Shown: one piece after another, positions 46,569 through 55,858 of the stretch
How positions within the stretch are numbered: position 1 is the stretch's first letter
How the letters are laid out: each line of letters begins with the position of its first letter
NCBI GenBank assembly: GCA_016713985.1
Contig: JADJOD010000003.1
Span: forward strand, 186,001-250,000
Source of the DNA: Lewinellaceae bacterium
Lineage (GTDB): Bacteria; Bacteroidota; Bacteroidia; Chitinophagales; Saprospiraceae
DNA: 64,000 bases
Reading direction: 5' to 3'
Made by a program: the position numbers and the translations under genes
The notes under the pieces: model-generated
The model's database searches: none
What the model was told of the DNA's origin: nothing
What the model saw: the letters and a program-made list of their open reading frames with translations, nothing else

Positions 46569-47575
46569 CTAATTCCTCACCCCGCTATTCCCTTCAAAAA
46601 AATAACTGTACCCCCTGAATATCGGCCCGAACACCCGGTCCTGGATCAGCAAAAAACTGTTTTTGTCCACTTCCGCAAAGTAGCGGTCGACGTATTGCCG
46701 GCCTTCACGTGTTTCCAGCACCTGCACCGGCCAAAAGCGCACCTGTTTTTGTTCGCCGCCCGTTTTTTGCAACGTAACAATGGCAAAGGGCACGAGTGAG
46801 ACCACCGAATCGCGCAGGGGATTGGTGGTTTCAAAACCTTCCGCGCCGAGTTTTTCGAAGGCCAGAATATACGCTTCGGGCACCCCTTTCCGCTGCGGCC
46901 GGTCGATCACCTGCGTGGTGCTGTAAAAAGGTTTTATCGCATATTCCGCTTCTTTGACCTTTTCCAGCCGGAACGATTCACTTTTCATTTGCGGGTATTC
47001 CACCGTTATGGAGGCTATTTCTTCCGGTTTTTCGGAAAAAATATGCCGGTCGGACCAGTCGTCGTCGCCCAGCAAATAGCGCACCCGCACCTGCCCGACG
47101 AAGGACGGTATATTGACGACATAGGGTTGGTCGGCATCTTCCATGATCATAAAGTGCCTTGTTCGTCGTTTGTGACGCCGCCTACGTAATAACTTTTCAT
47201 CTTTTTCCCGTCTTTGTCATAAATCTCCACCTTGATTCCTTCCGCAGCCAAGCTGTTGATCATACTTTTTTCAGCGGCTTTGGGCGGGATGTACCAAACG
47301 TTGATCTTTCCAATTGTTTCCAGCAGGGAATTTATGGCGGTAGGGCGGGCCCGGCTTTTACCGTTGTAAAGCCAGTAACCTTCCTTACGTTCGAGGGTCG
47401 CTGTTTGGCCGTTGCGGTCGGCGAGAAATATCTTGCAGATGTCGCCGGTATTCGGCACTGCAAATTCCATATCCCACGAATTCCGGCTGCCGGACTGCGC
47501 ATTTTTATTCAGCGCATACCACGCGCCACCACCCAACAGAAGAAACAGGACTGCCAATAGCAGGGTTCTTTTCAT
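46569..47575 (-). CDS. DUF4340 protein (one frameshift)
   Basis: About 335 aa. The first piece (MKRTLLLAVLFLLLGGGAWY, a membrane anchor) runs to GGVTNDEQGT and the second starts MIMEDADQPYVVNIPSFVGQ; with one extra T at 47150 they form one gene. DUF4340 is found in proteins next to ABC-2/gliding-type transporter genes and is thought to be periplasmic; here no such genes adjoin. The C-terminus reads GPIFRGYSYFFEGNSGVRN. It is separated from the MbnP-like gene by ~70 bases and from htrA by 240 bases holding a terminator. Confidence 0.78.
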
Positions 47576-47736
47576 ACGTGCAACGAGTTAGCCTTCCCTT
47601 TAGCCGCCGTTTAAAAACAGGCGGACGAGTACCGGGGGAATGTTTGAAAAAAGGTTGATCCGGAAAAGTACACAGGAAGGATGGGCCTTCGAAGGGATGA
47701 TTCGGATGCAAAAGAACAAATTTTACGGGAATCCAT

Positions 47737-47770
47737 AAAAAAAGTCTGCCCCGCATTGCGCGGAGCAGAC
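47737..47770 (-). terminator. Terminator of the htrA transcript
   Basis: GTCTGCCCCGC (47744-47754) pairs with GCGCGGAGCAGAC (47758-47770); on the minus strand it is followed by seven T. It lies 43 bases after the htrA stop. Confidence 0.85.
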
Positions 47771-47812
47771 ACATCAAAACAAAACGAAAAACCAACTTTT
47801 ACTTTAGGCTTG

Positions 47813-48955
47813 TTATTGGGTGCGCGTCTGAAGGCGCACCGGTACTTCTTTCTCTTCACCATCCCGCAGAATCGTCAGCGTCACGGATTCACCTAACTTA
47901 GAACGGCTGACCATCTCAATCAGTTCCGAAGTGTTTGTCACGTTTTTGCCATTTATCTTGGTCACGATATCTTTCGGTTTGATGCCCGATTTTCCGGCGG
48001 AACCATCGGGGTATACTTTCATCACCGCCACGCCCTGCGAATAGTTGACCCCCAGTTTGTTGGCGAGGTACGAGTCCATCGGGGCGATATCCACACCCAG
48101 GTACGGGCGGCGGTATTCGCCGTATTTGATCAGGTCGTCGGAGATACGTTTCACGAGGTTGACCGGGATCGCAAAGGAATAACCGGCAAAAACCCCCGTC
48201 GGGGTGGCAATGGCCGAGTTGATGCCGATCAGGCGTCCGTTCACGTCCACCAAAGCCCCGCCGGAGTTGCCGGGGTTGACGGCAGCGTCGGTCTGGATAA
48301 ACGACTCGATGGCCTTGCCGCCTTTGATGATATTGATATCGCGGCCTTTGGCGCTGATAATACCCGCAGTCACCGTTGAGGTCAGGTCAAAAGGATTACC
48401 TACTGCCAGCGCCCATTCACCCACTTTTACGTCGTCGGAGTTGCCGATTTCGATAGCCGGCAGGTCATTGGCGTCAATTTTGATCACCGCCATATCCGTA
48501 TTTTCATCACGACCCACGAGGCGCGCCTTGAATTCGCGGTTGTCGTGCAGGGTCACTTCAAATTCGTCGGCAAAAGCGACCACGTGGTTGTTGGTCAGAA
48601 TATAGCCGTCTTCTGTATAAATCACGCCCGAACCTGTGCCCGAACGCGGTTGCGGCTGAACGTCGAAACTGCGGCCGAAAAAATATTCGAAAGGATCGGT
48701 GTAGCGTTGTTCGCGCTGGCGTTGAAGCGCCAGTTGCTGACTCTCGGAAGCCTTGATGTGCACCACAGCGGGCATCGATTTTTCCGCGGCTTTTGTAAAG
48801 TCGAAAGGCACGGGGGCGCCGCCGTAATTGACCTGGCGAACGACCGGAACGGTACTTGTTTGTACAATTTGAGGTTTTTCAAAGAACTTTGCTGCGCCAA
48901 ACGTAACTAAACCGCCTGCGGCGCCGGCAAGAAGCGTTGACCAGAATTTATTCAT
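47813..48955 (-). CDS. htrA: DegP/HtrA-type periplasmic serine protease with one PDZ domain
   Basis: 380 aa from ATG at 48955 (MNKFWSTLLAGAAGGLVTFG, membrane anchor or signal sequence). Trypsin-like domain with triad His in LTNNHVVAF (~131), Asp in ENTDMAVIKID (~160) and Ser in NPGNSGGALVDVNG (~238); a single PDZ domain follows (SYLANKLGVNYSQGVAVMKV, ~300-380). It degrades or refolds damaged envelope proteins. A single PDZ is fewer than in classic DegP, matching the shorter DegS/Deg-like arrangement. Terminator at 47737. Confidence 0.9.
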   Translation of the reverse strand: MNKFWSTLLAGAAGGLVTFGAAKFFEKPQIVQTSTVPVVRQVNYGGAPVPFDFTKAAEKSMPAVVHIKASESQQLALQRQREQRYTDPFEYFFGRSFDVQPQPRSGTGSGVIYTEDGYILTNNHVVAFADEFEVTLHDNREFKARLVGRDENTDMAVIKIDANDLPAIEIGNSDDVKVGEWALAVGNPFDLTSTVTAGIISAKGRDINIIKGGKAIESFIQTDAAVNPGNSGGALVDVNGRLIGINSAIATPTGVFAGYSFAIPVNLVKRISDDLIKYGEYRRPYLGVDIAPMDSYLANKLGVNYSQGVAVMKVYPDGSAGKSGIKPKDIVTKINGKNVTNTSELIEMVSRSKLGESVTLTILRDGEEKEVPVRLQTRTQ

Positions 48956-49194
48956 AGTTGCTCGCAATTAAAGGTTTTATGTTTGCCTAACTTTGTTTGT
49001 TTCAAGTGATCTAAAAAACGTTGTTCGTGCAGGAATGCTGTCCGTTTTTGTTACTTTAACGTCGTATTAACCAATTTAATCACAGCAGGTTCAGTTCGAA
49101 AAAGAACCGTTTCAGAACGGTAAAATTTTGATTACATGATGTGATAACAAGATTTGCCCGACCAATTTCAAATTTCGACCGACCAACAACACTG

Positions 49195-49794
49195 ATGAAG
49201 CGCCTTTTGGATAATCCCGGCAGCCTGGAAAACCTGCTGCAACCGGAAACGGTGCTGGAGCGCAAACTCTTGTCTACCGCAGAATTCCGGCACGGCCTGC
49301 TTTGGGGCGAACCACGTTTCGGTCATCCTGAAGGTAAAGTTGCGCTGCATGTGCGCGAGGTGCTGGACAATATCGACCTGATCCCCCGGCTTCCCGACGA
49401 GCAGCGCGAACAACTCCGGCTCATTGCCTTTGCCCACGATACGTTCAAATATGCCGAAGACCGTACCCGGCCCCGCGACTGGAAAAAACACCACGGCCAC
49501 CTGGCCCGGAGGTTCATGACTTCATATACGAGCGACCAGGTGGTTCTGGATGTCATCGAAACACACGACGACGCGTATTATGCCTGGCTGGCTGTGCGCC
49601 ACGAACCTTTGCCCGGTGAACAAGGGAAGTCACTCGACGACCTGCTCGCCCGAATGGGCTATTGTATGCAGATGTACTACCTGTTTTTTAAATGCGATAC
49701 CCAGACGGGCGACAAAACCCAGGCGCCGCTGAAATGGTTTGAGCGGGAAGCCCTGGGGATTGAAGTGGTGGCGATCCGGCAATTTGCAGGATAA
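49195..49794 (+). CDS. HD-domain protein of unknown specificity
   Basis: 199 aa from ATG at 49195 (MKRLLDNPGSLENLLQPETV); the frame opens at 49141 but this ATG fits better. Metal ligands of an HD phosphohydrolase can be read as HPEGKVALHV (His), IAFAHDTFKYAED (His-Asp), HHGHLARRFM and ETHDDAYYAW (His-Asp). HD enzymes hydrolyse phosphate esters or nucleotides; the substrate here is unknown. It precedes metG by 134 bases on the same strand and may be co-transcribed from its own promoter, but nothing else links the two. Confidence 0.75.
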   Translation: MKRLLDNPGSLENLLQPETVLERKLLSTAEFRHGLLWGEPRFGHPEGKVALHVREVLDNIDLIPRLPDEQREQLRLIAFAHDTFKYAEDRTRPRDWKKHHGHLARRFMTSYTSDQVVLDVIETHDDAYYAWLAVRHEPLPGEQGKSLDDLLARMGYCMQMYYLFFKCDTQTGDKTQAPLKWFEREALGIEVVAIRQFAG

Positions 49795-49867
49795 ACATCT
49801 CGCCGGGGTGCAATTATTCTGATCGGAAACAGAACTTTTTTCCCGCATTATTCCGTTTCCGTCACCG

Positions 49868-49875
49868 TACTTTTG
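49868..49875 (+). promoter_or_regulatory. Possible metG -7 box
   Basis: TACTTTTG matches TAnnTTTG 54 bases before metG; the -33 box is not clear. Confidence 0.4.
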
Positions 49876-49928
49876 CGCCGCTTAACCAGATGGGGTTCGC
49901 CTAAAACATTAAGTATCAATACCACAGA

Positions 49929-52079
49929 ATGAAAAAACGCTATTTGGTTACCGCCGCTTTGCCCTACGCCAACGGCCCTTTGCACATCGGACACCTCGCC
50001 GGGGCTTATTTACCCGCAGATATTTATGTCCGGTACCTGCGCCTGAAAGGCAAGGATGTGGTATTTGTGTGCGGCTCCGACGAACACGGGGCGGCCATCA
50101 CCGTAAAAGCACGCAAGGAAGGCACCACGCCCCGGGAGATTGTGGACAAGTACCACACGATTTTGAAGGATACGTTTGAAAAAATAGGCATCGCATTCGA
50201 TATTTACCACCGCACTTCCGAGCCGATCCACCACGCGACGTCGCAGGATTTTTTTCGAAAACTTTATGAAAAAGGGGAATTTATCGAAGAAACAACCGAT
50301 CAGTATTACGACGAAACGGTCGGGCAGTTTCTTGCGGACCGCTATATCGTCGGCACCTGCCCGGTATGCGCCAACCCGGATGCATACGGCGACCAGTGTG
50401 AAAAATGCGGCTCCACACTCAGCCCCACCGACCTGATCCATCCAAAATCCATGCTCAGCGGCTCGGTACCGGTAAAACGCCCGACCAAACACTGGTTTCT
50501 CCGCCTCGACCAGCACGAAAAATGGCTGCGCGAATGGATCAATACCGGAAAAGCCGGCGGCAAAACACGACACGATCCGGCCAACTGGAAAAATCACGTA
50601 CTCGGCCAATGCAATTCCTGGCTCGATCAGGGCCTTCAACCCCGCGCCATGACCCGCGACCTGGAATGGGGGGTGGACGTGCCGCCCGAAATACCAGGTT
50701 CGGAAGGCAAAAAACTCTACGTCTGGCTCGACGCACCCATCGGATACATCTCGGCAACCAAACAATGGGCGCTGGATCACGGCAAAAACTGGGAATTGTA
50801 CTGGAAATCAGAGGATACCTCGCTGGTACATTTTATCGGCAAAGACAATATCGTGTTCCATTGCCTCATTTTTCCGGCCATTCTCAAGGCGCATGGCGAT
50901 TTTATTTTGCCGGTCAATGTGCCCGCCAACCAGTTTCTCAACCTGGAAGGCCGCAAATTGTCCACGTCCAAAAACTGGGCGGTGTGGGTGCACGAATATT
51001 GCGCGGAGTTTGAGGGTCAGGAAGACGTGTTGCGGTACAACATGATCAAAAAAATGCCCGAACAAAGCGACAGCGAGTTCACGTGGAAGGGCTTTCAGGA
51101 GACGAATAACAACGAACTGGTGAATAATCTCGCCAACTTCGTCAACCGGGTTCTCGTGCTTTCGCACAAATTTTACGGCGGCATCGTGCCGTCGGTGAAC
51201 ACGGAACTGGTGTTTAAAAGCGGCTGGGAGCCCGACAAAACGGGGCAGTACAACGAAGAGTTAGCCATTTTGCACCACAAACTGGAAGAAATGGGCACGG
51301 AAATTGAACATTTCAACTTCCGGGAGGCTTTGCGCGTCGTTATGGAAATATCCAGTGCCGGCAACGCCCTGCTCCAGTTCAATGAACCCTGGAAAACGGT
51401 GAATACCAATGCTGAAACCGTGCAGGTGGTGATGAACCTGGCGTTGCAATACGTTGCCGTACTCTCGGTGGCAATACGCCCTTTCCTGCCTTTTTCAGCC
51501 GATCGCTTGCGCAACATGCTCAATCTGAGCCCAGTGCGCGACAACGGCGACCTGCTGGATTTGCTCAACGAACTGGTGGAGGGCAACCCCGTCGTGCAGC
51601 CGAATCACGCGCTCGGAGTATCCCAACACTTGTTCAGCCGGATCCCGGACGAAGTGATCCAGCGACAAATCGACAAACTTGCGGCAACGGATTCTGCCAA
51701 CCAGAACGCCGATTCCAACGAACAACCATCCATCCAATACACACCTGTGAAAGAAACGATCCAATACGACGATTTTGCCAAAATCGACATCCGCACCGGC
51801 ACCATTTTAAGCGCCGAAAAAGTGGAAAAATCCAAAAAACTGCTGAAACTTGAAGTCGACCTGGGTTTTGAAACCCGCACCATTTTGTCCGGGATTGCCG
51901 AACATTACCCCCCGGAGGAAGTAGTGGGCAAACAGGTGATCGTGCTGGCCAACCTCGCCCCGCGTATGATGATGGGCACGGAGTCGCAGGGCATGATCCT
52001 GCTGGCCGAAAATTCGGAAGGCAAACTGAGTTTTGTAAGCCCGACGGAGGGCTGGCAGAATGGCATGGGCGTGAATTGA
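49929..52079 (+). CDS. metG: Methionyl-tRNA synthetase
   Basis: 716 aa, complete, with fused tRNA-binding domain. Class I HIGH motif GPLHIGHLAGAY at ~18-27; zinc knuckle CPVCANPDAYGDQCEKC at ~144-160; KMSKS-equivalent loop GRKLSTSKNW at ~342-351; anticodon-binding helical domain from ~400; C-terminal EMAP-like tRNA-binding domain (YDDFAKIDIRTGTILSAEKV, ~614-716). It charges initiator and elongator tRNA with methionine in the cytoplasm. The C-terminal domain is common in Bacteroidota MetRS. Start ATG at 49929 fits the family N-terminus (KKRYLVTAALPYANGP). Confidence 0.97.
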   Translation: MKKRYLVTAALPYANGPLHIGHLAGAYLPADIYVRYLRLKGKDVVFVCGSDEHGAAITVKARKEGTTPREIVDKYHTILKDTFEKIGIAFDIYHRTSEPIHHATSQDFFRKLYEKGEFIEETTDQYYDETVGQFLADRYIVGTCPVCANPDAYGDQCEKCGSTLSPTDLIHPKSMLSGSVPVKRPTKHWFLRLDQHEKWLREWINTGKAGGKTRHDPANWKNHVLGQCNSWLDQGLQPRAMTRDLEWGVDVPPEIPGSEGKKLYVWLDAPIGYISATKQWALDHGKNWELYWKSEDTSLVHFIGKDNIVFHCLIFPAILKAHGDFILPVNVPANQFLNLEGRKLSTSKNWAVWVHEYCAEFEGQEDVLRYNMIKKMPEQSDSEFTWKGFQETNNNELVNNLANFVNRVLVLSHKFYGGIVPSVNTELVFKSGWEPDKTGQYNEELAILHHKLEEMGTEIEHFNFREALRVVMEISSAGNALLQFNEPWKTVNTNAETVQVVMNLALQYVAVLSVAIRPFLPFSADRLRNMLNLSPVRDNGDLLDLLNELVEGNPVVQPNHALGVSQHLFSRIPDEVIQRQIDKLAATDSANQNADSNEQPSIQYTPVKETIQYDDFAKIDIRTGTILSAEKVEKSKKLLKLEVDLGFETRTILSGIAEHYPPEEVVGKQVIVLANLAPRMMMGTESQGMILLAENSEGKLSFVSPTEGWQNGMGVN

Positions 52080-52116
52080 ACGTATATCTTGTTGTCTGTC
52101 AGACAGATATTTTCTT

Positions 52117-52725
52117 TCATATTTCAGAAAATAAACGCCAGCCTAAAACGGTCCCTTGTTCCCGGACCTGGCGTTCCTCACCACCATATACAAGAAATGC
52201 GTGTGTGTTGACTGTCCCTGTATGCGTGCTCATGTAGGCCAGGTTTTTAAAAAAATCAGGCCGGATCGTTTTCCCCGATTTTATTTCGATGAGTTTCAAC
52301 ACGCCGTTCTCTTCTAACAGACAATCTACTTCATGCCCGGTTTTGTCGCGCCAGAAGTAAACGTCCGGGCGAATACCCTTAGGTTTGTACGTAGGAAGAA
52401 TAAAAAAGTTGAGGCGGTGTATTGCGGTCGTAGATACCGGGAAACGCGCCTTTGTAAATTCGTTCTTCTATCGGCGCATTTGATAACACGGTGTTTTCCA
52501 TTTCAGGATAGGAAAAAGGCAGCAGCACGAACACGGCCACACGGCCGGCAAGGCTTTGTGTAATTTTTCCGACATTAAAAAATGCTGCGAAAAAACAAAG
52601 CGATAATCCGGAAAAGTAGCGCGTACCAGCGTCGTTTTTCCGGATTGACGAGGCCCGGTGAGTGAAAGTACCGGAAAATGCTGCAGGGCTTCCTTCAGTT
52701 TCGGGGCCAGAAGTCGTGGTATCAT
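52117..52725 (-). pseudogene. Remnant of an AAA+ ATPase/DUF4143 protein
   Basis: Intact relatives are about 380-400 residues; only about 600 bases remain, in several frames. The N-terminus is intact with Walker A (PVLSLTGPRQSGKTTLVRAT), then pieces in other frames: LHKALAGRVAVFVLLPFSYP, RIYKGAFPGIYDRNTPPQLF, and finally the DUF4143 end IRPDVYFWRDKTGHEVDCLL and LKLIEIKSGKTIRPDFF. The middle of each domain is missing, so the gene has suffered at least two internal deletions besides frame changes; it is a true pseudogene, not an assembly artefact. These ATPases are commonly lost and gained in bacterial genomes. Confidence 0.8.
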
Positions 52726-52790
52726 TTTTAGGGCAAATTTAATACTGAATATTAAAACTGTCCATCTTTAACCACTTTTTTCACTTGCGT

Positions 52791-53825
52791 TCAGCGATAC
52801 ATCACATAAAACAATGGTTTGTAATACCTGAAAGATCCTTCCGAATCCCGTATGGCGGCCAGGGGCGCCATACCTGTGAGCCGGCAGAACAAGCGGTTCT
52901 GCCGCTCGTCATAATACCAGTTTTGCACGAAACGTATCCGCTCCACCTGATCGACATAGCTCCGGTGTTCGATGGCGATTTTTTCTTCGTGGCTCGCCGG
53001 GTCGTAGGTAATCACGGTATCGGTGACATAACAGGTTTTCATCAGTTGCTCCGTACTGATGGGCTGAAATTCACTTGCATCGAGGCGCGGGTGGGAAGGT
53101 TTTTTTATTTCTTCCGCAACGAGTTCCCTGAAATCAAGCCGGCCTTTCAACGTTTTTAGGTCTTCGGGACGGGGAGAGTTGCTTCCCGTTTTGGTTTGAA
53201 AAATGTAATTGAACTGCTTGTTTTTCAGGCGTTTCGGCTCGTTTTCACCCGCTTTCAGCCAATAAAGGGCGTGGGTTCCGAGGGTATCGCCATTTTTATC
53301 CTTCGCAACAACAACAGGGGCAAAGGCGATGAACCTGCCATCGAAAACCCGGCTTTTCCGGTTGTACCAAAATATCTGCCGGACGCGAAACCTGCGAACC
53401 TCGTCGAAACGGATCTCTTCATTCCGAATCATCAGGCTTCCGTCGCAGATGCTGTAACCGGCCGTGTCTTGTACGATGACCCGTTTTAACAGTTCATCCC
53501 GGGTCATTACCTGCTGCACCGCAGAATCCGTATAGCATTGAAAATCAGGATTTTGAACGTGCCGATATAATTGCTCGCTCAGATACAGAGCCAGATATCG
53601 CGCGCCGTAGAGTCCGGATTCGGAGGCCGGATTTTGGAATTGGATCACATCGAGATCATTCAACGGCGGATAGACACCGTCTTCGTCTTCGGGATTCAAC
53701 ACATAATCCGTAGTGTACTCGCCCACCCAGCTGACATCCGGATTGCGAAGCAAATCGTTGATCTGGCCCAAAGCAAAAAAAGGGCAGGCGGTCAGCCAAA
53801 GGAATACGATCCCTGTGCGGCGCAT
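52791..53825 (-). CDS. GldN-like gliding/type IX secretion protein
   Basis: 344 aa with signal peptide (MRRTGIVFLWLTACPFFALG). Family features are the start of the mature part (INDLLRNPDVSWVGEYTTDY), the central YSICDGSLMIRNEEIRFDEV with FRVRQIFWYNRKS, and the C-terminal repeat VERIRFVQNWYYDERQNRLF followed by RLTGMAPLAAI, which corresponds to the GldN pattern of Trp-Tyr-Phe-Asp-Glu plus Gly-Ile-Ala-Pro-Leu. GldN forms the periplasmic ring with GldK of the type IX machine. It stands alone, without gldKLM, so it may be a paralogue (GldO-like). Type IX sorting domains on neighbouring proteins show that the system is present. Confidence 0.65.
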   Translation of the reverse strand: MRRTGIVFLWLTACPFFALGQINDLLRNPDVSWVGEYTTDYVLNPEDEDGVYPPLNDLDVIQFQNPASESGLYGARYLALYLSEQLYRHVQNPDFQCYTDSAVQQVMTRDELLKRVIVQDTAGYSICDGSLMIRNEEIRFDEVRRFRVRQIFWYNRKSRVFDGRFIAFAPVVVAKDKNGDTLGTHALYWLKAGENEPKRLKNKQFNYIFQTKTGSNSPRPEDLKTLKGRLDFRELVAEEIKKPSHPRLDASEFQPISTEQLMKTCYVTDTVITYDPASHEEKIAIEHRSYVDQVERIRFVQNWYYDERQNRLFCRLTGMAPLAAIRDSEGSFRYYKPLFYVMYR

Positions 53826-53841
53826 AGCGGAGTCAACTTGT

Positions 53842-54864
53842 TTAAAAATGTACCCAGCCCTGCGCTTTTAATTCGTGCAGGTTGCCGCCTTTGGTGTTTA
53901 GTTTGATGCCGTCTTTGGCGTCGAGTATTTCCCCGGCGATGTAGATATCGGGCAGGTATTTGACTTTTTCAGCGTCATTGGGGTCGATGGTAAACAAGAG
54001 TTCGTAATCTTCACCGCCGTTGAGCGCGCAGGTGATGGGGTCGAGTTTGAATTTCAACGCCAGCATCTGTGTGTCGGGGTGAATGGGCACGCCGCTTTCT
54101 TCAACCAGTGCGCCCGTGCCGCTTTGTTTGCAAATATGGAAAAGATCGGAAGCCAGTCCGTCCGAAACGTCGATCATGGCGGTTGGTTTGAGCTCATTTT
54201 TGCGGAAGGCTTCGATCATGTCGCGGCGCGCTTCGGGTTTCAGTTGGCGACCGACGGCGTATTTCTGGTTTTCCAGGTCGGGTTGCACGCCAGGGTTCTC
54301 CTGCCATATACGTTTCTCTCTTTCAAGCAGTTGCAAACCCAGGTACGCAGCGCCGAGGTCGCCGGTAATACAAATCAGGTCGCCGGGCCGTGCGCCGTTG
54401 CGGTAGGTGAGCAGTTCCTTTTCACACTGCCCGACGGCCGTAATGCTGATGGTCAGGCCTTTCGGCGAGGAACAGGTGTCGCCGCCGACGAGGTCGACGT
54501 TGTAGGCGTCGCAGGCGGCGCGGATACCCGCATACAGTTCTTCGAGCGCTTCCACGGAGAACCGGTTGGACATGGCGATGGACACCGTGATCTGCCGGGG
54601 AAAGGCGTTCATCGCGTAAATATCGGACAGGTTCACCACCACGGATTTGTAGCCGAGGTGTTTGAGCGGCACGTACGCCAGGTCGAAATGTATCCCTTCC
54701 ACCAGCATGTCGGTGCTGACGACGGTGCAGAACGGCCCGTTGTCGATGACGGCGGCATCGTCGCCCACTCCTTTGAGGGTGGACGGCTGGCGCAGGGGAA
54801 AATCGCGGGTGAGGTGCTCGATCAGGCCAAATTCGCCGAGGGTATTGACGTCGGTATGTTGCAT
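53842..54864 (-). CDS. thiL: Thiamine-monophosphate kinase
   Basis: 340 aa. ATP-dependent phosphorylation of thiamine phosphate to the diphosphate, last step of thiamine synthesis. Signature segments: KGVGDDAAVIDNG (~31-43), NLSDIYAMNAFPRQITVSIA (~78-97), VDLVGGDTCSSPKGLTISIT (~124-143), and MIDVSDGLASDLFHICKQSG (~230-249). It has the AIR synthase/PurM fold. Stop is 16 bases after gldN-like ATG; the start is ATG at 54864, with tandem repeats nine bases upstream. Confidence 0.93.
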   Translation of the reverse strand: MQHTDVNTLGEFGLIEHLTRDFPLRQPSTLKGVGDDAAVIDNGPFCTVVSTDMLVEGIHFDLAYVPLKHLGYKSVVVNLSDIYAMNAFPRQITVSIAMSNRFSVEALEELYAGIRAACDAYNVDLVGGDTCSSPKGLTISITAVGQCEKELLTYRNGARPGDLICITGDLGAAYLGLQLLEREKRIWQENPGVQPDLENQKYAVGRQLKPEARRDMIEAFRKNELKPTAMIDVSDGLASDLFHICKQSGTGALVEESGVPIHPDTQMLALKFKLDPITCALNGGEDYELLFTIDPNDAEKVKYLPDIYIAGEILDAKDGIKLNTKGGNLHELKAQGWVHF

Positions 54865-54872
54865 AGGAAGGG

Positions 54873-54946
54873 TTTGAGGGTTTCGGGGTTTAAAGGTTTC
54901 AGGGTTTCAGGGTTTCAGGGTTTCAGGGTTTAATGGTTTCAGGGTG
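54873..54946. repeat. Second copy of the GGGTTTCAGGGTTT tandem repeat
   Basis: About nine units (gggtttgagggtttcggggt, ttcagggtttcagggtttca and variants) between thiL and the divergent beta-lactamase gene; same family and same position relative to the minus-strand start as at 36515-36605. Confidence 0.8.
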
Positions 54947-55009
54947 GTTGGACCGGCTTTCCGGGATATTTTAGAATATTTGCGCCAACACTACAACAAA
55001 GGTTTCAAA

Positions 55010-55735
55010 ATGTTCCGGAAATTCTGTTTTTCGCTGATGTGGATTTTTGCCGTTCACGCCGGTTTTTCCCAAAAGATGAACCTCAAAGTTACGCCCATCG
55101 ACTCCCAGTTTCTGGTTCATACCTCCTATAAAATGCTCGACGGGCATCTTATTCCTGCTAACGGACTGATTGTCAATACCCCCGAAGGTGTTCTGCTGGT
55201 CGATGCCACCTGGGACGACCGGCAGGCCAAACAATTGCTCCGCTGGATCAAAAAACACCTTAAACGCAAGGTGTTTATGTGCATCATTACCCATTCACAC
55301 GCCGACCGAATCGGCGGCATCGCCTATTTGAAAAAGAAAAAGATCGACGTGGAAAGTACCCCGGCCATTGCGCGCCGGGCGGTTGCGGACGGTTTCCCGT
55401 CGCCGGCTGCCGGTTTTAATAATGATGTGAAGTTCGGGATCGGGAGCCAGGTGGACGTCCGGGTCTTTTTTCCCGGTCAGGGGCATTCGCCGGACAATAT
55501 CGTAGTCTGGTTTTCCAAACAACGGGTACTGTTCGGCGGTTGCCTCATAAAAAGTACGGAGGCCACCGACCTGGGTAATATCGCCGAAGCCAACCTGGAA
55601 GAGTGGTCCCGCACCATACGTTACCTGATGGAAGAATGCCGCGACCCGCGTTGGGTGATTCCCGGTCATTTCGGGTGGGACAAACCGGGGGCGCTGGAGC
55701 ATACGGTGAAGCTGCTGGAGGAGCACGGGAAGTGA
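55010..55735 (+). CDS. Subclass B1 metallo-beta-lactamase (or close homologue)
   Basis: 241 aa from ATG at 55010 (MFRKFCFSLMWIFAVHAGFS, signal peptide). It has the complete zinc-ligand set of subclass B1: THSHADRIGG (two His and Asp), GQGHSPDNI (His), GGCLIKS (Cys), PGHFGW (His), in the standard order and spacing, on the beta-lactamase fold (VDATWDDRQAKQLLRWIKKH). Chromosomal B1 enzymes are common in Bacteroidota. The substrate range, including whether it acts on carbapenems, cannot be judged from sequence. It is a single gene, followed by an inverted repeat that may also serve as a terminator. Confidence 0.85.
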   Translation: MFRKFCFSLMWIFAVHAGFSQKMNLKVTPIDSQFLVHTSYKMLDGHLIPANGLIVNTPEGVLLVDATWDDRQAKQLLRWIKKHLKRKVFMCIITHSHADRIGGIAYLKKKKIDVESTPAIARRAVADGFPSPAAGFNNDVKFGIGSQVDVRVFFPGQGHSPDNIVVWFSKQRVLFGGCLIKSTEATDLGNIAEANLEEWSRTIRYLMEECRDPRWVIPGHFGWDKPGALEHTVKLLEEHGK

Positions 55736-55844
55736 CGAGGTGTCATCACGACGCAGGAGGGTGACTCGTCAGGGGTTTGCCTGATGAAAGATGTCGTTGC
55801 GTTCGTTCAGATGTCACCCGCTCCTGCTCGCGGATGACACCTCG
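55736..55844. repeat. Long inverted repeat after the beta-lactamase gene
   Basis: Arms 55736-55765 (cgaggtgtcatcacgacg and onward) and 55813-55844 are reverse complements with few differences (about 26 of 30), spaced by 47 bases. It starts at the stop codon of the beta-lactamase gene and lies before the decayed repeat protein. It resembles a non-autonomous element; without T tract it is a weak terminator candidate. Confidence 0.6.
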
Positions 55845-55858
55845 CTTCATTCTTCGCG

